A stretch of 64,000 bases of DNA. It comes from Bradyrhizobium symbiodeficiens. Its GTDB lineage: Bacteria > Pseudomonadota > Alphaproteobacteria > Rhizobiales > Xanthobacteraceae. Made by a program: the position numbers and the translations under genes. The notes below the pieces were generated by a model. The model made no database searches. It had not been told where the DNA came from and was given only the letters and a program-made list of their open reading frames with translations. Position 1 is the first letter of the stretch; each line of letters starts with the position of its first letter. Shown here in pieces: positions 38,864 to 49,409 of this stretch. The DNA lies in NCBI RefSeq assembly GCF_002266465.3, contig NZ_CP029427.2:186001-250000 (forward strand), read 5' to 3'.

Positions 38864-39679
38864 TCACACCTCCAGCGTCACCGTCACCGGGACATGGTCC
38901 GACGGCCGCTCCCAGCTCCGCGCGTCGCGCAGGATCGTGAAATCGCTGACCGCGTCTTTCAGCGCGCGCGAGACCCAGATGTGGTCGAGCCTGCGGCCGC
39001 GGTCGCCGACGGTCCAGTCGGCGGAGCGGTAGCTCCACCACGTGTAGACTTTTTCCGACATCGGAATCCGGTCGCGTGCGACGTCGACCCATTCGCCCGC
39101 GGCCAGTGCGGCCTCCAGCTTTTCGGTTTCGACCGGCGTATGCGAGACCACCTTCAGAAGCTGCTTGTGCGACCACACGTCGTTCTCCTGCGGGGCGACG
39201 TTGAGATCGCCGACCAGGATGTGGCGATCCTCGCCGCGCGGATGCAGCGGCTCGCACGCCTTCATCTCGTCGAGGAAACGGAGCTTGTGATCGAACTTCT
39301 CGTTCAGCGCGGGATCGGGAATATCGCCGCCGGCGGGGACGTAGAAATTATGCACCACCAGCGGCCTTGCGATATTGGCCTTCTCGCCGAACGACACCGA
39401 GATGTGACGCGAATCCACCTTGTCGCAGAAGGTGCGGATATCAGTCGATTCGAATGGAATCTTCGAGACGATGGCGACGCCGTGATAGCCCTTCTGCCCG
39501 TTCAGTGCTACGTGCTCATAGCCGAGCCGCTTGAAGCGCTTCAGTGGAAACGCATCGTCGATGCACTTGGTCTCCTGCAGGCACAGCACGTCCGGCCGCG
39601 CGCTCTTGAGAAACTTCGCGACCAGATCGATGCGCAGCCGCACCGAATTGATGTTCCAGGTTGTCAGGGAAAAACGCAT
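38864..39679 (-). CDS. xthA: Exodeoxyribonuclease III
   Basis: 271 aa AP endonuclease/exonuclease. Family motifs: TWNINSVRLR, LQETKC, GYHGVAIVSK, VGDLNVAP and the C-terminal SDHVPV. It repairs abasic sites. It lies downstream of lolA on the same strand, beyond a repeat element. Confidence 0.96.
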   Translation of the reverse strand: MRFSLTTWNINSVRLRIDLVAKFLKSARPDVLCLQETKCIDDAFPLKRFKRLGYEHVALNGQKGYHGVAIVSKIPFESTDIRTFCDKVDSRHISVSFGEKANIARPLVVHNFYVPAGGDIPDPALNEKFDHKLRFLDEMKACEPLHPRGEDRHILVGDLNVAPQENDVWSHKQLLKVVSHTPVETEKLEAALAAGEWVDVARDRIPMSEKVYTWWSYRSADWTVGDRGRRLDHIWVSRALKDAVSDFTILRDARSWERPSDHVPVTVTLEV

Positions 39680-39710
39680 GAGAGATGCGTCTTAGCATGG
39701 GCGGCAAATT

Positions 39711-39799
39711 GTAGGGTGGATTAGCGAAGCGTAATCCACCGACTTGCTTTCCGCGGAGACAAACGGTGGTGGGTTACGCCTTCGGCTAACCCACCCTAC
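39711..39799. repeat. Palindromic intergenic repeat (GTAGGGTGG type)
   Basis: GTAGGGTGG (39711-39719) and CCACCCTAC (39791-39799) bound internal stems GGATTA/TAATCC and GGGTTA/TAACCC. It is related to the element at 26759-26844. It fills most of the lolA-xthA gap. Confidence 0.8.
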
Positions 39800-39804
39800 G
39801 GCAT

Positions 39805-40617
39805 TCAACCCGGCGCCGGGCCGTAATTGGTGAAATCGATCTTGAACATACCGGGATCGAGCTTCTTGCTCGAATCCAGATTGTAGACCGCGATCGTGGT
39901 GTCGTATCCTTGCGGATCGGTGACGGTCCACTGCTTCAACTGGCCGTCCTTGGCGCCGAACATCAGCAGCAGCCGGCTGGTGCCGACCAGTGCCTGCTTC
40001 TCCTCGATGGTGACGCTGACGAAGACGTCGTCGGCCGAGACGTTGACGACATTGGTGTCCTTCATCAGGTCGATGCGATCCGACAGCAGGAAACGCAGCG
40101 GCGTCTGTGAGAGGGGATAGACGTCCTGGGTTGCGAGCTTGCGGTCGCGCACCACCAGCGAGGATCCGTCGGCGACGATGTCGATCGGGCTCGGCGCGTT
40201 GTACTCGAAGCGCACCTTGCCGGGTTTCTGGATGTAGAAATCGCCTTGCGTCTTGCTGCCGTCGGGACCGACCTGAACGAAATTCCCGACCAGCGTCGAC
40301 AGCGACGACAGATACGCGCTGACCTTGGCGGCCTGCGCCTTCTGGTTGGCATCGAAGGTCTGGAAGATGCTGCTCGGCACGTTGCGGCGCGGATCCGGGA
40401 TCACCGGATTCGGCGGTGTCTGGGTCGCGCCGGTGACTGTGGGGCCGCCGGCAGAGGCGCCGCCCTCGCGGCCCTTCGGCGCCGGTTTCGGCACCGGCAC
40501 TGTCTGCGCAAATGACGATGCCGTCACCATCGCGGCGGTGACGAGAAGCACGCCGGCCACGCGCGCGCTTCGCGCAGCGATGGTGGCGGCGAATCGAATG
40601 TCCGGATGTCTGATCAA
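39805..40617 (-). CDS. lolA: Outer-membrane lipoprotein carrier LolA-like protein
   Basis: 270 aa. An N-terminal export signal ends near SSFAQTVP, a Pro/Gly-rich linker follows, then a LolA fold with FVQVGPDGSKTQGDFYIQKPGKVRFEYNAPSPIDIVADGSSLVVRD. It would ferry lipoproteins through the periplasm. The position downstream of ftsK is conserved. The linker is longer than in enteric LolA. Confidence 0.9.
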   Translation of the reverse strand: MIRHPDIRFAATIAARSARVAGVLLVTAAMVTASSFAQTVPVPKPAPKGREGGASAGGPTVTGATQTPPNPVIPDPRRNVPSSIFQTFDANQKAQAAKVSAYLSSLSTLVGNFVQVGPDGSKTQGDFYIQKPGKVRFEYNAPSPIDIVADGSSLVVRDRKLATQDVYPLSQTPLRFLLSDRIDLMKDTNVVNVSADDVFVSVTIEEKQALVGTSRLLLMFGAKDGQLKQWTVTDPQGYDTTIAVYNLDSSKKLDPGMFKIDFTNYGPAPG

Positions 40618-40711
40618 CGCGTCGTCCTAACGTGGCTGGGCGTCTTTTAGCGTGATTTCGGGCAAAAGCAGATAACGATTTCGCGTGAAAGGATGTCTCG
40701 AGGACCCCGCC

Positions 40712-43192
40712 TCACATATGGCTGTCTTCTTCCTCGACCAGAATCTCGCGCTTGCCGGCATGATTGGCGGGTCCGACGATGCCTTCCAGTTCCATGCGCT
40801 CCATCAGCGATGCGGCGCGGTTATAGCCGATCTGCAGGCGGCGCTGGATGTAGCTGGTTGAAGCCTTGCGGTCCCGTTTGACGATCGCAACGGCCTGCTG
40901 GAACAAATCGCCGCCGCCATCCGCGCCCATGCCGCTGGCGTCGAACACGGCGCCGCCGTCCTCGTCTTCGGCCGGCTCCTCGGCGGTAACAGCTTCGAGA
41001 TATTCCGGTTGGCCCTGCGTCTTGAGGTGACGCACCACCTTCTCGACTTCGTCGTCCGACGCGAAAGGTCCGTGCACGCGGCTGATGCGGCCGCCGCCGG
41101 CCATGTAGAGCATATCGCCCTGGCCGAGCAGCTGCTCGGCGCCCATCTCGCCCAAAATAGTGCGGCTGTCGATCTTGGACGTGACCTGGAAGGCGATGCG
41201 GGTCGGGAAGTTCGCCTTGATGGTGCCGGTGATGACGTCGACCGACGGACGCTGCGTGGCGAGGATCACGTGCAGGCCGGCCGCGCGCGCCATCTGCGCG
41301 AGACGCTGCACTGCGCCTTCGATGTCCTTGCCGGCGACCATCATCAGGTCGGCCATTTCGTCGACGATGATGACGATGTAGGGCAGCGGATCGAGCGAGA
41401 GCTTCTCTTCCTCGTAGATCGCCTTGCCGGTCTCCTTGTCGAAGCCGGTATGTACGGTACGCGTCGGCTCTTCGCCCTTGGCCTTCAATTCGAGCAGGCG
41501 CGTATTGTAGCCGTCGATGTTGCGCACACCGAGCTTGGCCATGTTCTTGTAGCGCTCCTCCATCTCGCGCACGGCCCATTTCAGCGCGACCACCGCCTTC
41601 TTCGGGTCGGTCACGACGGGCGTGAGCAGGTGGGGAATGCCGTCATAGACGGAGAGTTCGAGCATCTTCGGATCGACCATGATCAGGCGGCACTGGTCCG
41701 GGCGCAGCCGGTAGACCAGGCTGAGGATCATGGTGTTGATGGCGACCGACTTGCCGGAGCCGGTGGTACCGGCGATCAGCATGTGCGGCGTGCGCGCGAG
41801 GTCGATGATGACGGGGTCGCCGCCGATGGTCTTGCCGAGGCAGAGCGGGAGTTTCGCGACCGAATCGACCGTCTCTTTGGCGACCAGCAGCTCGCGCAGA
41901 TAGACCTTTTCGCGATGCGCGTTCGGCAGTTCGATGCCGATGGCGTTGCGGCCGGGCACGACGGCGACGCGCGCCGACAGCGCGCTCATCGAACGGGCGA
42001 TGTCGTCGGAAAGCCCGATGACGCGCGATGATTTGATGCCGGGCGCGGGCTCGAGCTCGTACAGCGTGACCACGGGGCCCGGATTGGCCTTCACGATTTC
42101 GCCGCGCACGCCGAAATCCTGCAGCACGCCTTCGAGCGAACGCGAATTGGCTTCCAGCTCGGCCTTGCTGAGCGGCTGGCGATCGCCGGCCTTGGGCGCG
42201 GCCAGCACGGACACGGACGGAAGCTCGAACTTGTCGGAGGATTTCTTGGCCGGGGTCTTCGGCGCGGCCTTCTTGCGCGGGGCGCGCGCGGCGGGCTGCT
42301 CTTCTTCCTCCTCCTCGTCTTCCTCTTCCTCGTGATGGTCCTCGTCGTCCTCGTCCTCGGCCTGCGGCGAGATCGAAGGCGCAGCGCGGCCGCCGCCGAG
42401 ATTCGGCTCCTGGCGGCTGAACGCCACGGCCTTGGTCTTCGGGCCGCTCGAGACCAGCGAGCGGTAGGCGGCACCACACAGCCAGATCAGCCGCGCCTTG
42501 GTGCTCATCAGTGCGTGGAACAGCCAGCCCAGCGACACGGAGCCGCGATCGCTGTCCTCGTCCTCGTCGAGCGGCTTGTCGTCATCCTCGGTCTCCGAGA
42601 ACTCGTCGTCGTGCGCGCGGGCGCCGAGACCGCACGCGATCAGGAAGGTCGCGGCCATCGCGGCGAACAGGATCGTGCCCAGCACGATGCGATAGATCGT
42701 ACCGGCCGGCCCGAAAATCACTGCGGGCGCGCGCACGAGCGCATCGCCGACCACGCCGCCGAGGCCGGTCGGCAGCGGCCATGCGCCGCCATGCGGCCAG
42801 CAGCTGACGAAGCCCGCCGCGATCACCGTGCAGAGAATCCAGGAGCCGAGCCGCAGCGCCTCGCGGTCGAACGGCCGGTGGGTCATCATGCGCCAGCCCC
42901 AGACCGCGACAGTCAGGACCAGCATGATGGCGCCGAGCCCGAGGATCTGCATGGCAAGGTCGGCGCCGATCGCGCCGGCATAACCGAGAATGTTGCGGAT
43001 CGGCCTTGAGGTTGCGTGGCTCAGGCTGGGGTCCTGCACCGACCAGGTCATCAGCGCTGCCGAGGCGACGCCCGACAACCCGATCAGGCCGAAGCCGGTG
43101 AGCTCGCGCACTCGCCGCGCCAGTCCCTCGCGGATCGAGGGCGGCAGATGGCCGACCAGTGGAATGACACGTTCGATTGCCGACATGCTCAT
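40712..43192 (-). CDS. ftsK: DNA translocase FtsK
   Basis: 826 aa. Four N-terminal TM helices (within about residues 30-190), an acidic linker with a long Glu/Asp run, then the motor domain with Walker [14 protein letters not shown] and Walker [15 protein letters not shown], and the gamma winged-helix ([36 protein letters not shown]) that reads KOPS. It pumps terminus DNA through the septum. Starts 9 nt after the aminotransferase stop, so likely co-transcribed. Confidence 0.96.
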   Translation of the reverse strand: MSMSAIERVIPLVGHLPPSIREGLARRVRELTGFGLIGLSGVASAALMTWSVQDPSLSHATSRPIRNILGYAGAIGADLAMQILGLGAIMLVLTVAVWGWRMMTHRPFDREALRLGSWILCTVIAAGFVSCWPHGGAWPLPTGLGGVVGDALVRAPAVIFGPAGTIYRIVLGTILFAAMAATFLIACGLGARAHDDEFSETEDDDKPLDEDEDSDRGSVSLGWLFHALMSTKARLIWLCGAAYRSLVSSGPKTKAVAFSRQEPNLGGGRAAPSISPQAEDEDDEDHHEEEEDEEEEEEQPAARAPRKKAAPKTPAKKSSDKFELPSVSVLAAPKAGDRQPLSKAELEANSRSLEGVLQDFGVRGEIVKANPGPVVTLYELEPAPGIKSSRVIGLSDDIARSMSALSARVAVVPGRNAIGIELPNAHREKVYLRELLVAKETVDSVAKLPLCLGKTIGGDPVIIDLARTPHMLIAGTTGSGKSVAINTMILSLVYRLRPDQCRLIMVDPKMLELSVYDGIPHLLTPVVTDPKKAVVALKWAVREMEERYKNMAKLGVRNIDGYNTRLLELKAKGEEPTRTVHTGFDKETGKAIYEEEKLSLDPLPYIVIIVDEMADLMMVAGKDIEGAVQRLAQMARAAGLHVILATQRPSVDVITGTIKANFPTRIAFQVTSKIDSRTILGEMGAEQLLGQGDMLYMAGGGRISRVHGPFASDDEVEKVVRHLKTQGQPEYLEAVTAEEPAEDEDGGAVFDASGMGADGGGDLFQQAVAIVKRDRKASTSYIQRRLQIGYNRAASLMERMELEGIVGPANHAGKREILVEEEDSHM

Positions 43193-43201
43193 GGGCCCCG
43201 C

Positions 43202-44410
43202 CTAACCCAGAGTCTCGACCAGCCGGTGCAACGCCTGCGCCGTGGTCTCGCCATCCTGCACCAGCGCCAGGCGAATATAGCCTGCGCCGGGATTGAAGCC
43301 GTCGGGCTGCTGCCGCGCCAGAAAGCTGCCGGGCACCACGCGCACGCCGGCTTCCTTGAACAATTTCAGACACACCGAGACGTCGTCGCCGATCCCGGAC
43401 GTGTTGAGCCAGACGCAGAAGCCGGCATCGGGCCGGCGATAGCCGTAGCGATTGCCGATGATCTGGTCGGCGAGATCGAACTTGATCCGGTAGAGCCTGC
43501 GGTTCTCCTCGACATGCGCTTCGTCGCCGTAGGCAAAGGTCGCGACATGCTGGAGCGGCACCGGCACCTGGGGCGCGGCGATGTTGCGCAGCTCCAGGAA
43601 CATGCCGATGAATGTCTTGTCGCCGGCGGCGAAGCCGACGCGCAGGCCCGGAAGGTTCGACCGCTTCGACAGTGACTGGAACGCGGCCACGCGGGTGAAA
43701 TCGGGGCCGGCACATTCGAGCGCGCTGCCGGGTGCTTCGCGGGTATAGATCTCCGAATAGCACTCGTCGCTGAGGATCATGAAGCCGTAGCGGTCGGCGA
43801 GGCTCTTCAGGCGCGTGAAGTAGTCGCGCGAGGCGACCGAGCCCTGCGGATTGGCGGGCGAGGCCAGATAGAACGCCACCGTGCGCGCCAGCGTCGCCTC
43901 GTCGATGGCGTCGAGGTCGGGCAGGAAGCCGTTCTCGACCGTGGTCGGCAGATAGACCGGCTCGCAGGCAGCGGCGCCGGCGCCGGCGCCATAGACCGGA
44001 TAGAACGGGTTCGGCATCAGGATGGCGGGCTTGCCTGGACGCGGGCCGACATAACGCGCGGCTGCGATCGCGGCGAGGAACAGCCCTTCCCGGCTGCCAT
44101 TGAGGACGAGAATTTCGCTCTTGGGGTCGAGCGGCCGAGGCAGCTTGAAACGTGACGACAGCCACGTGCTCGCGGCCTGGCGGAACGGGTCGGTGCCCTG
44201 GTTCATCGGGTAGCGGCCGAAATCGGCGATGTGCTTGGCCAGCACCGGGCCGACGAAGTCAGGCACGGGATGCTGGGGCTCGCCGACGGCGAGCGAAATC
44301 AAGGGTTTGCCGGGCTGATACGGCGCCAGCAGCTCGTTCAGCCGGACGAAGGGGGAGCGCTCGTTTTTGGAGCTTCCACTGGCCTGCGGCGCACGGGTTG
44401 AAGCGGTCAT
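43202..44410 (-). CDS. Class I/II aminotransferase (succinyldiaminopimelate-type)
   Basis: 402 aa. The fold-type I PLP domain has ILVLNGSREGLFLA, YLASPANPQGSVASRDYF, LSDECYSEIY and the PLP-Lys in SLSKRSNLPGLRVGF. DapC-like aminotransferases often precede ftsK in alphaproteobacteria; the exact substrate needs proof. Start ATG at 44410. A strong CtrA box lies 90 nt upstream. Confidence 0.88.
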   Translation of the reverse strand: MTASTRAPQASGSSKNERSPFVRLNELLAPYQPGKPLISLAVGEPQHPVPDFVGPVLAKHIADFGRYPMNQGTDPFRQAASTWLSSRFKLPRPLDPKSEILVLNGSREGLFLAAIAAARYVGPRPGKPAILMPNPFYPVYGAGAGAAACEPVYLPTTVENGFLPDLDAIDEATLARTVAFYLASPANPQGSVASRDYFTRLKSLADRYGFMILSDECYSEIYTREAPGSALECAGPDFTRVAAFQSLSKRSNLPGLRVGFAAGDKTFIGMFLELRNIAAPQVPVPLQHVATFAYGDEAHVEENRRLYRIKFDLADQIIGNRYGYRRPDAGFCVWLNTSGIGDDVSVCLKLFKEAGVRVVPGSFLARQQPDGFNPGAGYIRLALVQDGETTAQALHRLVETLG

Positions 44411-44499
44411 GACCATTCTGGGCGCCAGCACTCTTGGAACAGCCGGTCGCGCGAAGGCCCCGGCGGGAAGCGGTTCAGTTCACCATAGATAGGGCGAGG

Positions 44500-44518
44500 T
44501 TAAGACGCGATTAACCAT
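44500..44518 (-). promoter_or_regulatory. CtrA-type binding site upstream of aminotransferase-ftsK operon
   Basis: TTAA (44500-44503), GACGCGA, TTAACCAT (44511-44518): the full CtrA consensus TTAA-N7-TTAACCAT as read on the + strand. It lies 90-108 nt upstream of the aminotransferase start. No competing gene is on the other side for 130 bp. Confidence 0.6.
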
Positions 44519-44645
44519 CGGCCGCCGCCTCCGTCCAGAGCAGGAATAATGGGGCCGGATAACAACGGGATGCATGGGTGGTTTTCACCGTCCCGCGGGC
44601 CTTGCGGGAGAGGGAGCGCTCCGTTCTCCCGGCTCGATTCGACCT

Positions 44646-45050
44646 TCAACGCCCCGGCAGCTTTTCGAACGTCGCCATCCCCGCCGGGATCGCATGGAAC
44701 TCCTGCATGTCGCAGGTGTAGATCGCCATCTGCGGCTTGAACTGTTCCGGCTCGTCCAGCGTGCCGACCTTCAGGACCGCTGCGGGCAGTCGCGGAACCT
44801 TAGTCACCAGATGGGTGCCGCATTCGGCGCAGAATTCGCGCGTGACCGCGCGTTCGAGGTCCTTGCGCGTGAACTGCCTGGGCTGTCCGGTGATGTAGCT
44901 GAAGCCGGCCGCCGGCATCGCGATGAAGGTGTTGGGCGCGCCGCCCGAGATGTACTGGCACTCGCGGCAATGACACTGCGCCTGCATCATCGGGTCGCCC
45001 TCGGCCACGTAGCGCACTTCGCCGCAATAGCATCCGCCTTCCAAACGCAT
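44646..45050 (-). CDS. GFA-family (glutathione-dependent formaldehyde-activating fold) protein
   Basis: 134 aa from the ATG in MRLEGGCYCGEVRYVAEG; longer frames upstream are not supported. Zinc Cys residues: GGCYCGEV, AQCHCRECQ and FCAECGTHLV. GFA-fold proteins bind zinc; the function is uncertain. It is alone between two operons. Confidence 0.9.
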   Translation of the reverse strand: MRLEGGCYCGEVRYVAEGDPMMQAQCHCRECQYISGGAPNTFIAMPAAGFSYITGQPRQFTRKDLERAVTREFCAECGTHLVTKVPRLPAAVLKVGTLDEPEQFKPQMAIYTCDMQEFHAIPAGMATFEKLPGR

Positions 45051-45150
45051 GACGACCTCCCGATTGTTGCTTCTTGTGGTCGATATTTCTGCGCCGCCGG
45101 TGCGGAATGGCAATCCTTTTCTTCGCGGCGCAATCAAAAACAACCCTGCC

Positions 45151-45185
45151 AAAAGAAAGGGGCTCCAACTTGCGCTGGAGCCCCT
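45151..45185 (-). terminator. Rho-independent terminator of amtB1 operon
   Basis: On the minus strand AGGGGCTCCA-N8-TGGAGCCCCT (45158-45185) is followed by TTTCTTTT (complement of 45151-45157). It lies about 85 nt after the amtB1 stop codon. Confidence 0.85.
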
Positions 45186-45267
45186 CAACGGTCAGGGCAT
45201 TGCCGGGTATGTGCCCGAACCGTAGTTGTGGACGTGGACTCCGAGGAGACCACGCCCGGGAGGAGAC

Positions 45268-46716
45268 TTACATGTTGTAGGCGCGCTCGGTGTGCTCGGT
45301 GATGTCGAGACCTTCACGCTCGCTCTCGACATTGGTGCGCAGACCAACGATCACGTCGACGACCTTGTAGAGGATCGCCGAACCGATGCCCGACCACACC
45401 AGCGTGGTGCCGACGCCCCAGATCTGGGACATCATCTGCGCTGCGAAGTCGTAGTCGGCGACCTTCGGCGGGATCGCGGTGTAGTCGATGATGCCGGCGC
45501 CGCCGAGGGCGGGGTTGACGAGAATGCCGGTGCCGAGGGCGCCGACGATGCCGCCGACGCAATGCACGCCGAACACGTCGAGACTGTCATCGTAGCCGAG
45601 CGCGTTCTTCACGACGGTGCAGAAGAACAGGCAGACCACGCCGACGATCAGGCCGAGGACGATCGCGCCCATCACGCCGGAGAAGCCGGCGGCAGGGGTG
45701 ACGGCCACGAGGCCCGCGACAGCGCCGGAGATGACGCCGAGCACCGACGGATGACCCTTGATGATCCACTCCGCGAACATCCACGACAGCGCGGCGGCTG
45801 CGGTGGCGACGAAGGAGTTGGTCATGGCGAGGGCAGCGCCGCCATTGGCTTCCAGGTTGGAGCCGGCGTTGAAGCCGAACCAGCCGACCCAGAGCAGCGA
45901 GGCGCCGATCATCGACATGGTCAGCGAGTGCGGAGCCATCAGCTCCTTGCCGTAACCGGTGCGCTTGCCGATCAGGAGAGCGCCGATGAGGCCTGCGATG
46001 CCGGCGTTGATGTGCACCACGGTGCCGCCAGCGAAGTCGATCGCACCCTTCTTGAAGATCCAGCCGGCGTCGGCGTTGAGCTCGTCGAGCTTGGCCTGAG
46101 CCGCGGTCTTCGCCGCCGCATCAGTGGCAGCAGCGAGCGCCTTGGCCGCATCCTGGATCAGGTCCGGACCCTGCCAGTACCAGACCATGTGCGCGATCGG
46201 GAAATAGATCAGCGTGACCCAGAGCGGGATGAACAGAGCGATCGCCGAGAACTTCATGCGCTCGGCGAAGGCACCGACGATGAGGGCGGGCGTGATCGCC
46301 GCGAAGGTCATCTGGAAGCACATGTAGATGAGCTCCGAGATGTTGGCGTCGACCGAGAAGGTCGCGGCCTTCGAGTCGGTGGTGACGCCCATCATGAAGG
46401 CCTTGGAGAAGCCGCCGATGAAGTCGGAACCGCCTGTGAAGGCGAGGCTGTAGCCGTACACGGCCCAGATCACGGTGACGACGCAGACGGTGTAGAACAC
46501 CTGCATCAGGACGGAGAGCATGTTCTTGGAGCGGACGAGACCGCCGTAGAACAGCGCGAGGCCGGGGATCGTCATCAACAGCACGAGCACTGTCGATGTC
46601 AGCATCCAGGCGTTGTCTCCCTTGTTGACCGTTGGCTCGGCGTAGGCTGCGGTCGCAGCGAACAGGCCGACTGCGAGAGCCGCCAATCCCGCGCCATAGG
46701 GACGCTTGAACGTCAT
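45268..46716 (-). CDS. amtB: Ammonium transporter AmtB (copy 1)
   Basis: 482 aa. A signal-peptide-like start (PYGAGLAALAVGLFAATAAYA) precedes the Amt fold: DNAWMLTSTVLVLLMTIPGLALFYGGLVRSKN and the pore FVGGTVVH-type segment (FAGGTVVHINAGIAGL), ending in FGVHCVGGIVGALGTGIL. It carries ammonium/ammonia across the inner membrane. It follows glnK1 after 38 nt and is likely blocked by GlnK when nitrogen is ample. Confidence 0.96.
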   Translation of the reverse strand: MTFKRPYGAGLAALAVGLFAATAAYAEPTVNKGDNAWMLTSTVLVLLMTIPGLALFYGGLVRSKNMLSVLMQVFYTVCVVTVIWAVYGYSLAFTGGSDFIGGFSKAFMMGVTTDSKAATFSVDANISELIYMCFQMTFAAITPALIVGAFAERMKFSAIALFIPLWVTLIYFPIAHMVWYWQGPDLIQDAAKALAAATDAAAKTAAQAKLDELNADAGWIFKKGAIDFAGGTVVHINAGIAGLIGALLIGKRTGYGKELMAPHSLTMSMIGASLLWVGWFGFNAGSNLEANGGAALAMTNSFVATAAAALSWMFAEWIIKGHPSVLGVISGAVAGLVAVTPAAGFSGVMGAIVLGLIVGVVCLFFCTVVKNALGYDDSLDVFGVHCVGGIVGALGTGILVNPALGGAGIIDYTAIPPKVADYDFAAQMMSQIWGVGTTLVWSGIGSAILYKVVDVIVGLRTNVESEREGLDITEHTERAYNM

Positions 46717-46754
46717 ATTATTCACTCCTGATTGGATAAAGGTTGAGCGCGAAA

Positions 46755-47093
46755 TCAAAGGGCCGCAGCATCGGCCTCGCCGGTGCGGATACGCACCGCG
46801 TGGTCGAGGTTGATGACGAAGATCTTGCCGTCGCCGATCTGTCCGGTTTTTGCGGCGGACGTGATGGCGTCGATGGTCTTGTCGACCTGGTCGGAGGCGA
46901 CAGCGACCTCGATCTTGATCTTGGGCAGGAAGCTCACGGCATATTCGGCGCCGCGATAGATTTCCGTATGGCCCTTCTGGCGGCCATATCCCTTGACTTC
47001 CGTCACCGTGAGACCGTGAACGCCGATGGCGGTCAGGGCGTCACGGACTTCTTCCAGCTTGAATGGCTTGATAATCGCCATAACAATTTTCAT
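46755..47093 (-). CDS. glnK: PII signal protein GlnK (copy 1)
   Basis: 112 aa. T-loop [21 protein letters not shown] with uridylylation Tyr in EIYRGAEY, and C-loop [14 protein letters not shown] are canonical. It senses 2-oxoglutarate and ATP/ADP and controls AmtB. Operon glnK1-amtB1; a sigma-54-type promoter and an NtrC-type dyad lie upstream. Confidence 0.97.
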   Translation of the reverse strand: MKIVMAIIKPFKLEEVRDALTAIGVHGLTVTEVKGYGRQKGHTEIYRGAEYAVSFLPKIKIEVAVASDQVDKTIDAITSAAKTGQIGDGKIFVINLDHAVRIRTGEADAAAL

Positions 47094-47199
47094 GGGTCCT
47101 ATCCCCGCTTGGGCCCGGTCCGGACGTGGCCGGGCGTTTCTCGACTGGTTCGCCACGAGGGAGAAAGTTCACTACGCGGGCACAGCCAGGACCCATAGA

Positions 47200-47216
47200 A
47201 TCAAATGCCGTGCCAG
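47200..47216 (-). promoter_or_regulatory. Putative sigma-54 promoter of glnK1-amtB1
   Basis: On the minus strand CTGGCACG-N4-TTGAT spans 47216 to 47200. The -24 box is perfect; the -12 box has GA where GC is usual, so its strength is uncertain. It lies about 107 nt upstream of glnK1. Confidence 0.45.
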
Positions 47217-47319
47217 ATCGGGCGCGTTGCCTAACGGACTATGAAAACGGGTGTTTTCGCGGTCGACGGGTATTGCGGTGCAGTGCGCCATTCCGTCGCG
47301 CTCAAAACGTGGTCATGCC

Positions 47320-47336
47320 TGCTCAAAATGCGAGCA
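47320..47336. promoter_or_regulatory. NtrC-type enhancer dyad
   Basis: TGCTCAAAATGCGAGCA (47320-47336) fits TGC-N11-GCA with an AT-rich centre, the NtrC consensus. It lies about 105 bp upstream of the -24 element, the spacing expected for an enhancer. The 311-bp gap 47094-47404 contains no gene. Confidence 0.45.
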
Positions 47337-47404
47337 TGACAGGCTGCCGACACAATGCTGCTCATGGGTCGGGCAGCTTAGAGGTAATAAAGTAGCGGCG
47401 CCGC

Positions 47405-48706
47405 TTATTGCAACGCCTCGCCGTGCTGCGAAATATCGAGCCCCTCGAGTTCGTGCTCACGGGATACGCGCAGGGGCACGAACAGGCCGACCAGCTTGAG
47501 CAGGATGAAGCTCACGCCAGCCGACCAGACGAAGGTGACGGCGACGCCGTAAAACTGGATCAGGAGCTGCTGAGGTTGGCCCTCCAGCAGGCCGGCAGTG
47601 CCGCCGATGGCGCTGGTTGCGAACACGCCGGCGAGCAGAGTTCCAGTCAGGCCGCCGATGCCATGGACGCCGAACACGTCGAGCGAATCGTCATAGTCGA
47701 AGCGGTGCTTCAGCCAGGTGCAGGCCCAATAGCAGACTGAACCGGCGATGATGCCGATGACGATGCCGTGCCAGGGCGCCACGAATCCGGAGGCCGGCGT
47801 GATGGTGCCGAGGCCTGCCACCGCGCCGGAGATCATGCCGAGCACGGAGGGCTTGCGCCGTGTCGACCATTCGATCGCGCCCCAGGTCAGCGCGCCGGAG
47901 CAGGCCGCAAGGTGGGTCGCGATGATCGCCATCACCGCGCGCGAATTGGCCGCGCCCGCCGAGCCGCCGTTGAAGCCGAACCAGCCGACCCACAACAGGC
48001 CGGTGCCCATCACCGCGAGCGAAAGATCGAACGGCGACAGATTTTCGGTGCCGTAGCCGTGACGACGCCCCATCACCTTTGCCGCAACGAGGCCGCCGGT
48101 GCCGGCCGACAGATGCACCACGAGGCCGCCGGCGAAATCGAGCACGCCCATGCTGCTGAGGAAGCCGCCGCCCCACACCCAATGCGCCAGCGGGATGTAA
48201 ACGAAGATGAACCAGGCGACGGAGAACAGGAGATAGGCCGAGAATCGCATCCGGTCGGCGACCGAGCCCGCGACCAGCGCCACCGTGATGATGGCAAACG
48301 TCATCTGGTACAGCATGAACAACGCTTCCGGGATGGTCTTCGCGGCCGGATTGACGCTGTCCATGGTCATGCCGGCGAGAAACCAGCGGTCGAGTGTGCC
48401 GATCCACGGGCCGTCGCCGACGAAGCACAGCGAATAGCCGAACGCGACCCAGAGGATGGAGATGATCGTCACCGCGGCGAGGCTCTGCGCCATGGTCGCG
48501 AGCACGTTCTTCTTGCGCACCATGCCGGAATAGAACAGCGCCAGGCCCGGGATCGTCATCATCAGCACCAGCGCGGTGGCGACGATCATCCAGGCGGTAT
48601 CGGCGGTGTTGATCTCGGAGGCCGCGGCGCGCGCCGGCGCAGCCATGACCGACACAAGTCCGATCGGCGCAGCAAAAGCAGCTGCGCGGCGCAAATATCC
48701 CGCCAT
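47405..48706 (-). CDS. amtB: Ammonium transporter AmtB (copy 2)
   Basis: 433 aa, about 50 residues shorter than copy 1. Core blocks: IPGLALFYSGMVRKKNVLATMAQS and FAGGLVVHLSAGTGGLVAAKVMG, ending FGVHGIGGLTGTLLAGVFATSAIGGTAGL. An N-terminal signal-peptide-like segment (AAFAAPIGLVSVMAAPARAAA) is seen. It follows glnK2, with a dispersed repeat in the 130-bp gap. Confidence 0.95.
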   Translation of the reverse strand: MAGYLRRAAAFAAPIGLVSVMAAPARAAASEINTADTAWMIVATALVLMMTIPGLALFYSGMVRKKNVLATMAQSLAAVTIISILWVAFGYSLCFVGDGPWIGTLDRWFLAGMTMDSVNPAAKTIPEALFMLYQMTFAIITVALVAGSVADRMRFSAYLLFSVAWFIFVYIPLAHWVWGGGFLSSMGVLDFAGGLVVHLSAGTGGLVAAKVMGRRHGYGTENLSPFDLSLAVMGTGLLWVGWFGFNGGSAGAANSRAVMAIIATHLAACSGALTWGAIEWSTRRKPSVLGMISGAVAGLGTITPASGFVAPWHGIVIGIIAGSVCYWACTWLKHRFDYDDSLDVFGVHGIGGLTGTLLAGVFATSAIGGTAGLLEGQPQQLLIQFYGVAVTFVWSAGVSFILLKLVGLFVPLRVSREHELEGLDISQHGEALQ

Positions 48707-48778
48707 GTCGTTCCCCCCGGCATCAATTGGCGTCGCACATTGTGGCGTCGTTGCCCGGTGCGATCGAAGCAGATCAAG

Positions 48779-49226
<448 letters not shown>

Positions 49227-49409
49227 TCAATCTGGCATCTTTCCGGGCAAATGGCATAAAAAAGTTGCAGATTGAAGCGGAAAAACGTCTGGCCATGTGA
49301 ATGGCCGCCTCTGTACAGGGCAATCGTTCATCCTTCACAATGCATTTTTGGCATGATGCGTGAACCCGCGCCTGCCAGGCGGTACATAAGTATTTTGAGG
49401 GGGCGCTTC

